From CAZWLD01 sp964634685 (GTDB lineage Bacteria > Bacillota_I > Bacilli_A > Acholeplasmatales > JAEDCM01): a stretch of 23,199 nt of DNA. The DNA lies in assembly GCA_964634685.1 (NCBI GenBank), contig CAZWLD010000036.1, positions 1-23,199 on the forward strand. The letters run 5' to 3'. A program made the translations under genes and the position numbers. Of this stretch, positions 23,177-23,199 are shown in pieces; within the stretch, counting starts at the first letter, position 1; the number at the start of each line of letters is the position of its first letter. The notes beneath the pieces were generated by a model. It searched no databases. It saw only the letters and a list, made by a program, of their open reading frames with translations, and was not told where the DNA came from.

Positions 23177-23199
23177 TGCGTTTTATTTTAAACGCTTAC

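Larger units (their letters stand above)
20624..23199 (-). mobile_element. IS66-family insertion sequence (2576 bp, both ends visible)
   Basis: The ends carry inverted repeats beginning GTAAGCGT: 20624-20644 on the plus strand and 23199-23179 on the minus strand, matching at 17 of 21 positions. GTAAGCG is the usual IS66 terminus. It contains tnpA, tnpB and tnpC in the standard order. IS66 elements make 8-bp target duplications; the left flank reads GATTGAAT (20616-20623), while the right flank falls outside the window. The element ends exactly at the last base given. Confidence 0.9.

Noticed and set aside
1..23199. CRISPR array or other regularly spaced direct repeats
   Set aside because: No repeated units with regular spacing were seen on either strand; the repeats found are isolated inverted repeats explained as terminators, riboswitch stems, operators or IS ends.
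1..23199. Mycoplasma-type genetic code (TGA as Trp), suggested by the AT-rich sequence
   Set aside because: Several confident genes end at TGA exactly at overlaps with the next start, and Trp codons in conserved positions are TGG.

Overview
The window is low-GC DNA from a bacterium of the Bacillota, probably one of the less-studied gut Bacilli/Erysipelotrichia/Mollicutes-like groups. The support is strong AAGGAGG-type ribosome sites, a T-box riboswitch, AT-rich intergenic DNA and Firmicutes-type gene families. TGA is used as a stop (for example at the ends of the SepM-like and livM genes) and tryptophan is TGG, so this is not a Mycoplasma-type genetic code. All recognised genes lie on the minus strand, so transcription runs from high to low coordinates. 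Species-level identity cannot be read from the sequence.

Reading in the direction of transcription: (i) 23199-20624 is a whole IS66-family element (tnpA, tnpB and a frameshifted tnpC) whose outer end coincides with the last base of the window. It sits inside the 3' part of an older, probably IS1182-like, transposase (20623-20459). (ii) 20135-15879 is a three-gene signalling operon with its own near-consensus promoter: a zinc-ribbon/FHA protein, a PP2C-type phosphatase and a 958-residue membrane-anchored Ser/Thr kinase. (iii) 15743-11840 is a T-box-controlled operon: promoter, T-box leader, GNAT acetyltransferase, hisS and aspS. The leader carries a GAC codon overlapping a CAC codon at the expected specifier position, matching the two synthetases it controls. 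HisRS has an extra Cys-rich tail.

(iv) 11585-8908 holds a membrane-bound degenerate-GGDEF/EAL protein (intact c-di-GMP phosphodiesterase residues, TTG start) followed by a YbaK/EbsC-type Cys-tRNA(Pro) deacylase. (v) 8874-3399 is a branched-chain amino acid ABC importer operon (livJ/K, livH, livM, livG, livF) headed by an Lrp/AsnC-type regulator. A 62-bp imperfect palindrome and two possible promoters lie upstream, an internal terminator/attenuator follows the binding-protein gene, and a terminator closes the operon. (vi) 3373-64 is an operon of dCMP deaminase, a SepM/YlbL-like PDZ/Lon-type membrane protease, a small unknown membrane protein, lspA and an RluD-type pseudouridine synthase.

The less routine parts are the FHA/PP2C/kinase module with its large uncharacterised C-terminal region, the overlapping His/Asp specifier of the T-box, the Cys-rich HisRS tail, the long palindrome upstream of lrp-liv, and the structure at the start of the IS66 element that could hide the tnpA ribosome site only in read-through transcripts. 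I see no CRISPR array, tRNA, rRNA or phage genes.
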